Source: Clostridia bacterium (GTDB taxonomy: Bacteria > Bacillota > Clostridia > UMGS1883). Taken from it: a stretch of DNA of 64,000 nucleotides. Numbering within the stretch: the stretch's first letter is position 1; every line of letters begins with the position of its first letter. The stretch lies in the NCBI GenBank assembly GCA_017451505.1, contig JAFTOF010000005.1, positions 31,432 to 95,431 on the forward strand, written 5' to 3'. The notes under the pieces were generated by a model. That model was not told where the DNA came from and ran no database searches. It was given only the letters and a program-made list of their open reading frames with translations. The translations under genes and the position numbers were made by a program. Below are positions 6,984 to 15,213 of the stretch, one piece after another.

Positions 6984-9344
6984 ATGCTTGTTTCAATGAA
7001 TTGGATAAAAGAATATGTTGACCTTTCGGGTGAAGACCTTCAAAAGCTTATTATGAAGTTCACTCTTTCCACCGCAGAGGTTGAGGATATTTATATAAAA
7101 GGTGAGGAAGTAAAGAATGTAGTTGTTGGTGAAATTGTTTCCTTTGAAGCACACCCCAATTCCAAAAAGCTTCACATTCTTAAGGTGGACGGCGGAGACA
7201 GAATTTATGACTGCGTATGCGGTGCACCCAATGCAAGACTCGGTCTTAAGACGGCTTTTGCAAAGGTTGGAGGCAGTGTTCCCGGACTTGAGATTGCAAA
7301 AAGGGAAGTGGCAGGCTATGTTTCCGAGGGTATGTGCTGCAGCGAAGCAGAGCTTGGGCTGAGCGATGAAAACAGCGGAATCATGGAGCTTGACCCTTCA
7401 TTTAAAAACGGAACAGACCTTAAGGAAATTTTTGATATTGACGACGTGGTTTTCGAGGTTGATAATAAATCGCTTACAAATCGTCCCGACCTTTGGGGAC
7501 ATTACGGCATAGCACGTGAATTTGCCGCACTTACAAAAAAGCCTCTTAAACCGCTTTCCCTTACAGAGCCTGTATACGACGGCGATAAAAAAATCCCCGT
7601 AAAGGTTACGAGAGAAGACCTTGTGTACAGATATTCGTGTATAGAGGTATCCGATATTAAGGAAAGCGTAAGTCCCATGAATATGCGTATTCGCCTTTAC
7701 TACTGCGGTATGCGGGGAATTAATCTGCTTGCAGACCTTACAAATTATATTATGCTGGAGCTTGGACAGCCCACACATGCATTTGATGCAAGAAAGATTG
7801 ACTCAATCAAGGTTGGAACGCCCGACAAAGCAATGAAGTTTACAACTCTTGACACAGTTGAGAGGGATATTGACACAGACACGCTTCTTATATACAATAA
7901 CGATACACCCGTTGCCATTGCAGGTATCATGGGCGGTCTTGATTCCGAAATTGTGGACGGTACTACCTCTGTAGTACTTGAAAGTGCAAATTTTGACGGC
8001 GTAAGCGTCCGTAAGTCATCATCAAGACTGGGACTTCGTACCGATGCAAGTATGCGTTATGAGAAGATTCTTGACCCCGAGATTACAATTACTGCAATTA
8101 AGAGATTCCTTAATCTTCTTCTTGAGATTGCCCCCGATGCAAAGGTGTCATCCTGCATTACAGACGAGTATACCAAAAAGTATGATGAAATAAGCCTTTC
8201 ATTTACAAAGGCATATGTTGACAGGTACACAGGTATTGATATTCCCGATGAGCAAATACTTTCAACTCTTAATCTTCTGGGCTTTAATGCAAAGCTTAAC
8301 GGGGAGGAGTTCAGCGTAACCGTTCCTAGCTGGAGAGCTACAAAGGACGTTACAATCAAGGCTGATGTTATCGAAGAAATTACCCGTATTTACGGATATG
8401 ATAACTTTGAAATCACCACAACAAAGAGTGCACTCTCTCCTGTAAGGGAAACTGTCATGCATCGTGACAGCGAACTTATCAAGGACATTTTAGTTCAGCG
8501 TTATATGATGAATGAGGTTCATTCTTATATCTGGTGCGACGGAAATAAGTACAAAAAGCTGGGCATAGATGTTCCCGAAAACGTTACAATTCTTAACATT
8601 GCAACTCCCGAAAACGGTACAATTCGTAAGAGTATGCTTCCCACACTTCTTACCTTTGCATATGAGAATAAGCAGTATGCTCCCTCATACGGACTTTTTG
8701 AAATAGGCAGAGTGGTAGACGGAGTAACGGCGGAAAATATCTGCGATGAAAGACAGAGATTGGGTGTTACCCTCTTTGACAAAACTGCAAGTGAAAAAGA
8801 GCTTTATTTTAAAGCTGTGGAAATTATCAGATATATCACCATGCAACTTCGTCACAGCGAGCCTCAGTTTACAAGGGTTGCACCTATGTATAATTGGCAG
8901 CACCCCAAGAATACCTCAGAAATCTCTGTAAACGGACAGAAAATCGGTGTTCTTTGTACTCTTCATCCATCAAATCTTAAAAAGATTGATAAGAATGCTG
9001 CGGTTGTATGTATTGAAATTGACATGGCAGATTTTGAAAAAGCCAAGGCAATGCCGCTTAAGTTTAATGAACCTTCAAAGTTCCCCGGAGTTGACTATGA
9101 CCTCTCCATCGTGACAAACGGCAAAAAATATGAGGAAATTGCCACTGCATGGGAAAACGAAGAAATTCCCGAACTTGATGGCGTGAAGCTTGTAGACACA
9201 TATGAGCTTGAGGGAGAAATGTCAATCACGCTGAGATTTGCTTTCTCTTCCAACGAAAGAACTCTTTCTATGGAAGAAATTCAGCAGCACATCGACAAAA
9301 TTATTGCAAACTTCAACAGGATTGGCGTAACTCCAAGAATATAA
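6984..9344 (+). CDS. pheT: Phenylalanine-tRNA ligase beta subunit
   Basis: 786 aa, typical length. Domains in order: an N-terminal tRNA-binding EMAP-like domain (about residues 40-150, ending at EGMCCSEAELG), the B3/B4 editing region, the B5 domain, the catalytic-like core and a C-terminal ferredoxin-fold anticodon-binding domain (about residues 690-786, FPGVDYDLS through IGVTPRI). It pairs with PheS and hydrolyses mischarged Tyr-tRNA-Phe. The start has GGGGGG a few nt upstream. It is the last gene before a strong terminator. Confidence 0.97.
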   Translation: MLVSMNWIKEYVDLSGEDLQKLIMKFTLSTAEVEDIYIKGEEVKNVVVGEIVSFEAHPNSKKLHILKVDGGDRIYDCVCGAPNARLGLKTAFAKVGGSVPGLEIAKREVAGYVSEGMCCSEAELGLSDENSGIMELDPSFKNGTDLKEIFDIDDVVFEVDNKSLTNRPDLWGHYGIAREFAALTKKPLKPLSLTEPVYDGDKKIPVKVTREDLVYRYSCIEVSDIKESVSPMNMRIRLYYCGMRGINLLADLTNYIMLELGQPTHAFDARKIDSIKVGTPDKAMKFTTLDTVERDIDTDTLLIYNNDTPVAIAGIMGGLDSEIVDGTTSVVLESANFDGVSVRKSSSRLGLRTDASMRYEKILDPEITITAIKRFLNLLLEIAPDAKVSSCITDEYTKKYDEISLSFTKAYVDRYTGIDIPDEQILSTLNLLGFNAKLNGEEFSVTVPSWRATKDVTIKADVIEEITRIYGYDNFEITTTKSALSPVRETVMHRDSELIKDILVQRYMMNEVHSYIWCDGNKYKKLGIDVPENVTILNIATPENGTIRKSMLPTLLTFAYENKQYAPSYGLFEIGRVVDGVTAENICDERQRLGVTLFDKTASEKELYFKAVEIIRYITMQLRHSEPQFTRVAPMYNWQHPKNTSEISVNGQKIGVLCTLHPSNLKKIDKNAAVVCIEIDMADFEKAKAMPLKFNEPSKFPGVDYDLSIVTNGKKYEEIATAWENEEIPELDGVKLVDTYELEGEMSITLRFAFSSNERTLSMEEIQQHIDKIIANFNRIGVTPRI

Positions 9345-9351
9345 AGGTTTT

Positions 9352-9403
9352 AAAAAGACTATGGCAAAATGAACAAAAGTTCATTTTGCCATAGTCTTTT
9401 TAT
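9352..9403 (+). terminator. Terminator of pheST
   Basis: A perfect 23-bp stem (9352-9374 with 9379-9401), AAAA loop and flanking T-rich sequence, 7 nt after the pheT stop. Confidence 0.9.
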
Positions 9404-9431
9404 TGACATTTCTGCTAAAATAGGATAAAAT
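9403..9431 (+). promoter_or_regulatory. Promoter of the nucleotide-sugar dehydratase gene
   Basis: TTGACA (9403-9408), 17-bp spacer, TAAAAT (9426-9431), directly after the pheST terminator. Confidence 0.75.
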
Positions 9432-9464
9432 AGTAAGGAATGCTTAATGTATAGGAGAATAATT

Positions 9465-11345
9465 ATGCTGAAGAAAAGATATACGAAACCGCTGCAAATG
9501 AATAATTTCAGAAGGGTTCTCATGCTTGTGCTGTGTGATACCGTGGTTCTTATATTAGCGGCATGGCTTGCACATGTTCTCAGACTTAATTCACTAAAAA
9601 CGAACCCCTTAGAATTTTATATGGGAAAATATAAGGAACTCATAGTTTTGTGCCTTGCTACATATTCCGTGTTAGGACTTTCAGGGAGCTATGCGACTTC
9701 ATGGCGGTATGCGGAGTATCGTGAATACATAATAATGTACATAGGCATATTTGCGGCAAACCTCCTTACATACGCTCTTTGTAACATTATCGTTATGTAC
9801 GAAACATTATTTACATTTTCCGATTATGTTATAATATCGCTGGTATGCTCTTTTGGTTTTACAATTGCGAGATTCATGGGCAGAATGATAAGAATTTATG
9901 GCTTAAACAGGCGTGAAAATCGTGAAAATTCAAAGAGAACCCGTGTGATGATTATCGGAGCAGGGGATACGGGCAGTGCACTTATAAGAAGCATGCGTCG
10001 TGATACAAAAATGCGTGCCGTTGTTGCCATTGATGATGACGAAAGCAAGCATGGTATGCTGGTTGCGGAAGTGCCTGTTGTCGGAGGAAGAAATAAAATT
10101 GTTTCCGCTGTAAAGGAATATAGAGTACAGGAAATAATTATTGCAATTCCTTCAGGAAAAACAGAGGAACATAGAGATATCATGCGTATATGCAGGGAAA
10201 CCGGCATTAAAACCTCTACAGTGCCTTCCCTTTTTGAATTGGCAAGCGGAAAGGCAAGCGTAGGGCAGATTCGCGAAGTAACTACTCAGGAGCTTCTGGG
10301 TAGAAATGAGGAAATAGTAGACGGAAAGGATATTTTCGGATACATAGAACAGAAAACCGTTGTTGTAACAGGCGGTGGCGGAAGTATCGGAAGCGAGCTT
10401 TGCCGACAGATAGCAAAATTTAATCCTAAACGCCTCATTATTTTTGATATATATGAAAATAACGCATATGAGCTTCAGATGGAGCTTAGAAAAAAATACC
10501 CCGAACTTAAGTTTGATGTACTTATAGGCAGTGTTCGTGACAGGGCAAGACTTAGTGAGGTTTTCAGCACATATAAACCCAAGGTTGTGTTCCATGCGGC
10601 TGCTCATAAGCATGTTCCTCTTATGGAGGACAGCCCCAACGAAGCAATTAAAAATAATATTTACGGAACATATAACGTTGCCTGGGCGTGTGAAAAATTT
10701 AATGTTGAAAGATTCGTCCTTATTTCTACGGATAAGGCAGTAAATCCCACAAACATTATGGGAACAAGTAAGCGTATTGCGGAAATGGTTGTGCAGCGTT
10801 TTGCACTTAAACAGAAAAAAGAAGGCGGAAAGACGATTTTTGCCGCAGTAAGATTTGGTAATGTTCTCGGAAGTAACGGCAGTGTTATTCCTTTGTTCAA
10901 GAAGCAAATCAGCGAAGGCGGTCCCGTTACCGTAACACATCCTGAGATTAATCGTTTCTTTATGACCATTCCCGAAGCGGCACAGCTTGTAATGCAGGCA
11001 GGTGCTTTTGCAGAGGGCGGAGAGATATTTATTCTCGATATGGGAGAGCCTGTAAAAATTGTTGACTTGGCAAAAAATCTTATCGAGCTTAGCGGTTACG
11101 TACCTGATGTTGATATTAAGATTGAATTTTCAGGACTTCGTCCAGGTGAAAAAATGTATGAGGAGCTTCTTTTAGACAAACAGCGTCATACATCTACCAA
11201 GCATGATAAAATATATATAGAACAGCCAATAAATGAAGTGAAAGCTCTTATCGAGGAAATATATAGACTGAGAGAGGGCATTAATTGTGACGTCCCCATG
11301 TACGACGAAATGATTGATTGGTTTGAAAAGAATATGGCTGTTTAA
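9465..11345 (+). CDS. Membrane nucleotide-sugar 4,6-dehydratase, WbpM/CapD/PglF family
   Basis: 626 aa, normal for the large membrane form. Four or five transmembrane helices (about residues 15-140) precede a first Rossmann domain (MIIGAGDTGSALIR) and a second SDR domain with VVVTGGGGSIGSE near residue 300. The active-site motif is TDKAVNPTNIMGTSKR: Met takes the place of the usual SDR Tyr in the Y-x3-K pair, as in WbpM- and PglF-type UDP-GlcNAc 4,6-dehydratases. It probably makes UDP-4-keto-6-deoxy sugars for surface glycans. ATG 9465 has AGGAG 7 nt upstream; the ATG at 9447 does not. No glycosyltransferase cluster is next to it, so it appears as a single gene. Confidence 0.88.
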   Translation: MLKKRYTKPLQMNNFRRVLMLVLCDTVVLILAAWLAHVLRLNSLKTNPLEFYMGKYKELIVLCLATYSVLGLSGSYATSWRYAEYREYIIMYIGIFAANLLTYALCNIIVMYETLFTFSDYVIISLVCSFGFTIARFMGRMIRIYGLNRRENRENSKRTRVMIIGAGDTGSALIRSMRRDTKMRAVVAIDDDESKHGMLVAEVPVVGGRNKIVSAVKEYRVQEIIIAIPSGKTEEHRDIMRICRETGIKTSTVPSLFELASGKASVGQIREVTTQELLGRNEEIVDGKDIFGYIEQKTVVVTGGGGSIGSELCRQIAKFNPKRLIIFDIYENNAYELQMELRKKYPELKFDVLIGSVRDRARLSEVFSTYKPKVVFHAAAHKHVPLMEDSPNEAIKNNIYGTYNVAWACEKFNVERFVLISTDKAVNPTNIMGTSKRIAEMVVQRFALKQKKEGGKTIFAAVRFGNVLGSNGSVIPLFKKQISEGGPVTVTHPEINRFFMTIPEAAQLVMQAGAFAEGGEIFILDMGEPVKIVDLAKNLIELSGYVPDVDIKIEFSGLRPGEKMYEELLLDKQRHTSTKHDKIYIEQPINEVKALIEEIYRLREGINCDVPMYDEMIDWFEKNMAV

Positions 11346-11408
11346 GTGCATAATAACGCAAAATGTTAAAAAAGTATTAAGAAAAGTTAAAAAATATTAC
11401 AAAAACAC

Positions 11409-11437
11409 TTGCAAATGTTACAAAAATGTGTTAGAAT
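11409..11437 (+). promoter_or_regulatory. Promoter of the secreted papain-fold-like gene
   Basis: TTGCAA (11409-11414), 17-bp spacer, TAGAAT (11432-11437), about 50 nt upstream of the start. Confidence 0.7.
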
Positions 11438-11487
11438 ACAGGAAGTTGTTGGAAACAGCAGCCTAATATTTTGTATGGAGAGCAAGT

Positions 11488-12234
11488 ATGTTTGTAATAA
11501 AAAGATGTAAGACTATAGTATTATTAGTACTTATAATGTTTACAGTAATAAGTTCGGTACACGCAGAAAATTACAGTGTTCCCACAGAACTTAAAAACTA
11601 CGGAAACGAAATTTATACAGAAGCACGTTCATATTTCGGAAACCGTAGCTTCAGCGGCTATTGCGGTACTTATGTAAGGTGTCAGCTCAGAGCAATGGGT
11701 ATATTTGATAATAAGTTTGATTTTCACGGAAACGGAAATCAGTGGTATTCAAATTTTGAGAACGTAGCTGTAACAAGCGGAGGATATTATGTATATCGTG
11801 AGAGTGGCGGTGACTGCATAGAAAAGCTTACGGATAACTACGGGGATAATCTTAGTAATATTGTTCTCACTTTCCCGATACAGTCGGGATACAGTGCACG
11901 TTATCCGGGTGCAGGCCACGCTCTTGTAATTTACAAGCTCGTTGATGGCATTGCATATTATTCAGAATCATTCGGATTTGGCGGATATTCCGAAGGGCAG
12001 GTTATAGCAGAAGATGTGGAAAGTATGATGCAGCGTTATCAAAGACGCCACGGAACTCCCATCGGATGTGTTTTGCTCAGCAAAGAAAAAATTTCTATAG
12101 AGGGCAATATAATCGCAGGTATTTCTTATTGTGAAGACATACACCCACAGCTTAAAGCCAGTCTGGACGAAATTTCAAATGTAATGTTTATCGCTGAAAA
12201 ATTTGCCGGAAATTCTCAAACCCGTGAAGCATAG
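11488..12234 (+). CDS. Secreted protein, possible CHAP/NlpC-like papain-fold domain
   Basis: 248 aa. The first 26 residues are a signal peptide with a hydrophobic core and a VHA cleavage site, so it is exported. The mature part has SGYCGTYVRCQLRAMGI with Cys59 at the start of a helix, and later GAGHALVIYKL with His144 and a following acidic residue (Glu160), an order and spacing that resemble a Cys-His peptidase of the CHAP or NlpC/P60 kind. This is a resemblance by eye, not a confirmed family. If correct it would cut peptidoglycan peptides or another extracellular peptide. It is alone under its own promoter, and its terminator overlaps the end of the frame. Confidence 0.5.
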   Translation: MFVIKRCKTIVLLVLIMFTVISSVHAENYSVPTELKNYGNEIYTEARSYFGNRSFSGYCGTYVRCQLRAMGIFDNKFDFHGNGNQWYSNFENVAVTSGGYYVYRESGGDCIEKLTDNYGDNLSNIVLTFPIQSGYSARYPGAGHALVIYKLVDGIAYYSESFGFGGYSEGQVIAEDVESMMQRYQRRHGTPIGCVLLSKEKISIEGNIIAGISYCEDIHPQLKASLDEISNVMFIAEKFAGNSQTREA

Positions 12235-12252
12235 GTCTTTACGGGTTTTTAT
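12218..12252 (+). terminator. Terminator overlapping the end of the secreted-protein gene
   Basis: AAACCCGT (12218-12225) pairs with ACGGGTTT (12241-12248), then a T run. The TAG stop (12232-12234) lies in the loop. Confidence 0.75.
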
Positions 12253-12279
12253 TTTAGTGCATGAAGGAGAAGATTACAA

Positions 12280-13308
12280 ATGAGCAGAAAAAAGAAAAGT
12301 TTCATTTCAAAAATTTTTGCGGTAGCGGTTTTACTTGTTATTGCAACGCTTGCAATAGTGACTATCCCTGTGTTTTTGGAATATACAAGGGATAATTCTT
12401 CCGAGGTTTCTGTTACTGTGGAAATTCCAATGGGAGCGTCAGAGAAGCAAATAGCAAGTATTCTCAAGGAAAAAGGCGTAATTAATTATGAGCTTTCCTT
12501 TCGTATAAAGATGTATACTTCTCCATACCGCGGCAAGCTTAATTACGGTGTGTATACGCTGTATGAGGAAATGTGTCTTGAGGATATTCTGCGTACCCTT
12601 TCAAAGCCTGCAACTCTCGCTGAAAGTATTAAGCTTACAATCCCCGAAGGGTGGAGTGCAGAGAAAATTGCCGCAGAGTGTGAAAGAAAAAAGCTTTGTA
12701 CTAAGGAAGAGTTTTTAAAGGTTTTAAAAGAGGAAGACTTTAATTACGGCTTTATTTCAGATATTCCGGAAAAACAGGGAGTTCGTTACAAGCTTGAGGG
12801 GTATTTATTCCCAAGCACCCATTATTTTGACACGGATGCTGATGCCTATGTTGTTATAGATACACTTTTAGGCGAATTTGAAAAGCAGTATGATAAAATA
12901 AAGAGCAAAAAGCCTGCGGATATGACAATGAACGAAGTGATTATCCGTGCTTCCCTTATTGAAAGAGAGGCAAAGTTGCCCGCTGAACGCAGGGTTATTT
13001 CGGGCGTTATACAAAACAGAATAGAGGAGGGAATGCTTCTTCAGATTGATGCCTCCGTTGTATATGCAATTTCCGAGGGTATGTATGATGTGGACAGAGT
13101 GCTTTACAAGGATTTGGAAATTGATTCCCCCTATAACACATATAAATATCAGGGGCTTCCCGTTGGAGCAATATGCAGTCCGGGAATTAGCTCCATAGAA
13201 GCTGCGATGCAGCCTGAGAAGCATAATTATTTGTTTTATCACACAGACACGCAGAAGAATGACGGAAGTCATATATTCAGCGAAACCTTTGCACAGCATA
13301 CAAGGTGA
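12280..13308 (+). CDS. mltG: Endolytic murein transglycosylase MltG
   Basis: 342 aa, the usual size. One N-terminal transmembrane helix (about residues 9-33) anchors the protein, followed by a LysM-like subdomain and the YceG catalytic domain with RASLIEREAK, in which Glu228 is the expected catalytic acid. MltG cuts nascent glycan strands at the membrane and sets their length. AAGGAGA precedes the start. The DUF3006 gene begins 5 nt after the stop, so the two are probably co-transcribed. Confidence 0.93.
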   Translation: MSRKKKSFISKIFAVAVLLVIATLAIVTIPVFLEYTRDNSSEVSVTVEIPMGASEKQIASILKEKGVINYELSFRIKMYTSPYRGKLNYGVYTLYEEMCLEDILRTLSKPATLAESIKLTIPEGWSAEKIAAECERKKLCTKEEFLKVLKEEDFNYGFISDIPEKQGVRYKLEGYLFPSTHYFDTDADAYVVIDTLLGEFEKQYDKIKSKKPADMTMNEVIIRASLIEREAKLPAERRVISGVIQNRIEEGMLLQIDASVVYAISEGMYDVDRVLYKDLEIDSPYNTYKYQGLPVGAICSPGISSIEAAMQPEKHNYLFYHTDTQKNDGSHIFSETFAQHTR

Positions 13309-13313
13309 TTTTT

Positions 13314-13541
13314 ATGAAAAAATATATTGTAGACAGGTTTGAGGAAGATTTTGTTGTTCTGGAAGAGGAAACAGGCGGAAGTATAAATATAAAAAGGGAA
13401 CTTTTGCCCGATGCTAATAGAGGGGATGTCCTGACCGAAGAAAACGGGGCATTCATCATTGATGAACAGGAAACCCTTGAAAGAAAAAAACGAATTTCTG
13501 AAAAAATGAATAAACTGTTTGAAAAGAAGAAAAATTTATGA
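13314..13541 (+). CDS. DUF3006 family small protein
   Basis: 75 aa. The sequence DRFEEDFVVLEEETGG followed by IKRELLP and RGDVL matches the DUF3006 pattern, a short beta-rich domain seen in many Firmicutes, often next to envelope or competence genes. The C-terminal 25 residues are charged and helical. Function is unknown. ATG 13314 is chosen because AAGGTGA sits 5 nt upstream, overlapping the mltG stop. Cytosolic by sequence. Confidence 0.75.
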   Translation: MKKYIVDRFEEDFVVLEEETGGSINIKRELLPDANRGDVLTEENGAFIIDEQETLERKKRISEKMNKLFEKKKNL

Positions 13542-13579
13542 TAAAATAAATTTATTAATTATAAAAAGAGGTGAGAAGA

Positions 13580-13660
13580 ATGGACGCAGGAGGAAGTAGT
13601 AAAATCGGACGAAGTAGACGGCAATCTGCGTCTGTTTTTCTGTTTGGATGCAGATTGTAG
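13580..13660 (+). CDS. Candidate 26-aa leader peptide upstream of mgtE
   Basis: A 26-codon frame starts at ATG 13580 behind a strong AGAGGTGAG ribosome binding site and stops at 13658-13660, 48 nt before mgtE. The peptide begins MDAGGSSKIGRSRRQSASV and ends FGCRL; it is basic in the middle and hydrophobic near the end. Its codons overlap the arms of two mutually exclusive hairpins (13583-13589 with 13626-13632; 13622-13632 with 13647-13657). I read it as a leader peptide whose translation sets the leader fold, by analogy with other magnesium-transporter leaders such as mgtL, but no homologue was recognised. It could instead be a chance frame. Confidence 0.55.
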   Translation: MDAGGSSKIGRSRRQSASVFLFGCRL

Positions 13661-13708
13661 CCCCTTTGTCCCTCATAATTTTAATACTCAATGAAATGAG
13701 GGATTTTT
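13583..13708 (+). promoter_or_regulatory. Candidate attenuator/leader RNA of mgtE
   Basis: Three stems can be drawn. A: GACGCAG/CTGCGTC (13583-13589, 13626-13632) followed by TGTTTTTCTGTTT, terminator-like. B: CAATCTGCGTC/GATGCAGATTG (13622-13632, 13647-13657; 11 bp with one G-U), exclusive with A. C: CCCTCAT/ATGAGGG (13670-13676, 13696-13702), which contains the GAGGG ribosome binding site of mgtE and is followed by ATTTTT and the start codon. No M-box (ykoK) consensus was seen. The switching mechanism is inference. Confidence 0.55.
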
Positions 13709-15061
13709 ATGTCAGAAAACAGAGATGCAGTTCTCAGCGAAATGCTTGTAAGTCTTATCCGTGGGAAGAAATACGCTTCCGTACGTGATGCAATGGAAAC
13801 AATGCATGCTGCCGATATTGCGGCAGCACTGGGGGACTGTACAAAAGAACAGGTGCCGCTTTTATTCAGATTACTACCCAAGGAGCTTGCGGCAGAAACC
13901 TTTTCCCAAATGGAGGAGGACAAAAAGGAGCTTTTGATTCAAAGCTTCAGTGACAGCGAACTTAAAGAAGTGGTTGACGAACTGTATGTGGACGATGCTG
14001 TTGACCTAGTTGAAGAAATGCCAGCAAGTGTTGTCAAAAGAATATTAAGGCAGGCAGACCCCGAAAAAAGAAAGCTTATAAATGAAATTTTAAAATATCC
14101 TGAGGACAGTGCAGGAAGCATCATGACTACCGAGTATGTCAGCCTCAGACCTGATATGACGGTGGAAGACGCTATAAAGAGGATAAGAAGAACAGGTGTG
14201 GACAAGGAAACCATTAATACCTGCTATGTAACGGACAACAACCGTAAGCTTATCGGTATAGTTACGGTTCGTACGCTTCTTCTTGCAGAGGAAACGGATA
14301 TTATGCAGGATATTATGACTGAGGACGTGATTTCTGCCCTCACTACCGATGACAGGGAAAAGGTTTCCTTGGATTTCGTAAAATATGACTTTTCCGCAAT
14401 GCCCGTTGTAGATGAGGAAAACCGCCTTGTGGGTATTGTGACGATTGACGACGTAATTGATGTTTTGCAGGAGGAAACCACGGAAGATATTGAAAAGATG
14501 GGTGCTATCACACCTCTTGAAAAGCCATATCTTAAAACGGGAGCTTTGGAAATATTCAAAAGCCGTATCCCGTGGCTTCTCATACTTATGTTTTCCGCAA
14601 CCTTTACAGGGGGAATTATCTCCTATTATGAGAGTGCCCTGACGGGATTTCCCGTGCTTATTGCAAGTATTCCCATGCTTATGGCGACAGGCGGCAACTG
14701 TGGAAGTCAGGCGTCAGTTACCGTGATTCGAGGACTTTCAATAGGTGAAATAGAGTTTTCGGATGTACTGCGGGTTGTGTGGAAGGAAATCCGTGTAGCA
14801 CTTCTTTGCGGAATTACACTGGCACTCCTGAATTTTCTGTTTCTTATTTTTGTCAGCGGGCAAAGTGTGGCAGTAGCGGCGGTAATTTGCCTTACACTGC
14901 TTTCAACGGTTACTGCGGCAAAAGCCGTAGGCTGTGTGCTTCCTATGGTTGCAAGCAAAATCGGATTTGACCCCGCAGTAATGGCAAGTCCGTTCATTAC
15001 CACAATCATAGATGCTTTATCACTGATAATTTATGTTAATATAGCAATGAGTTTATTATAA
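13709..15061 (+). CDS. mgtE: Magnesium transporter MgtE
   Basis: 450 aa, the standard length. It has a cytosolic N domain (about residues 1-125, with repeated LLPKELAAE/LVEEMPASV helices), a CBS pair (about 135-255), a connecting helix, then five transmembrane helices (about 285-450) including the selectivity region around MATGGNCGSQASVT. MgtE is a homodimeric Mg2+ channel whose CBS domains close the pore when internal Mg2+ is high. The GAGGG ribosome binding site 6 nt upstream lies in a hairpin, and a short open frame with alternative stems precedes it, so translation or transcription is likely controlled in the leader. An 82-bp dispersed repeat follows the stop. Confidence 0.95.
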   Translation: MSENRDAVLSEMLVSLIRGKKYASVRDAMETMHAADIAAALGDCTKEQVPLLFRLLPKELAAETFSQMEEDKKELLIQSFSDSELKEVVDELYVDDAVDLVEEMPASVVKRILRQADPEKRKLINEILKYPEDSAGSIMTTEYVSLRPDMTVEDAIKRIRRTGVDKETINTCYVTDNNRKLIGIVTVRTLLLAEETDIMQDIMTEDVISALTTDDREKVSLDFVKYDFSAMPVVDEENRLVGIVTIDDVIDVLQEETTEDIEKMGAITPLEKPYLKTGALEIFKSRIPWLLILMFSATFTGGIISYYESALTGFPVLIASIPMLMATGGNCGSQASVTVIRGLSIGEIEFSDVLRVVWKEIRVALLCGITLALLNFLFLIFVSGQSVAVAAVICLTLLSTVTAAKAVGCVLPMVASKIGFDPAVMASPFITTIIDALSLIIYVNIAMSLL

Positions 15062-15066
15062 AGAAG

Positions 15067-15148
15067 AAGCGTGCCGCTTCACCCTCGTCGCGTATCTGCT
15101 TGGCGTTGACATAGTTGCACGCGTCTTAGTTTTATGTAATTTCCTATA
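15067..15148 (+). repeat. 82-bp dispersed repeat, copy 1 (after mgtE)
   Basis: This 82-bp stretch matches the reverse complement of 38642-38723 at 71 of 82 positions with no gaps. It begins 6 nt after the mgtE stop on the same strand. The ends of its conserved core, GCGTGC (15069-15074) and GCACGC (15117-15122), can pair to close a stem, and both arms are unchanged in copy 2. It then runs into a shared AT-rich tail ending TTTCCTATA. Identity not recognised. Confidence 0.85.
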
Positions 15149-15158
15149 CGTTAAAAAC

Positions 15159-15194
15159 AGGGGGTGTAAAAAACGAGTTTTTTACACCCCCTTT
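15159..15194 (+). terminator. Hairpin between mgtE and uvrC
   Basis: A perfect 16-bp stem (15159-15174 with 15177-15192) whose arms read AGGGGGTGTAAAAAAC and its complement, followed by a very short T run. Likely ends mgtE transcription. The hairpin at 36051-36078 has a very similar stem sequence. Confidence 0.65.
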
Positions 15195-15213
15195 CGGCAA
15201 TGGAGAAATAATT

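Noticed and set aside
13542..13708. M-box (ykoK) magnesium riboswitch ahead of mgtE
   Set aside because: The conserved M-box blocks are not present and the region is short and largely occupied by the 26-codon frame and simple stems.
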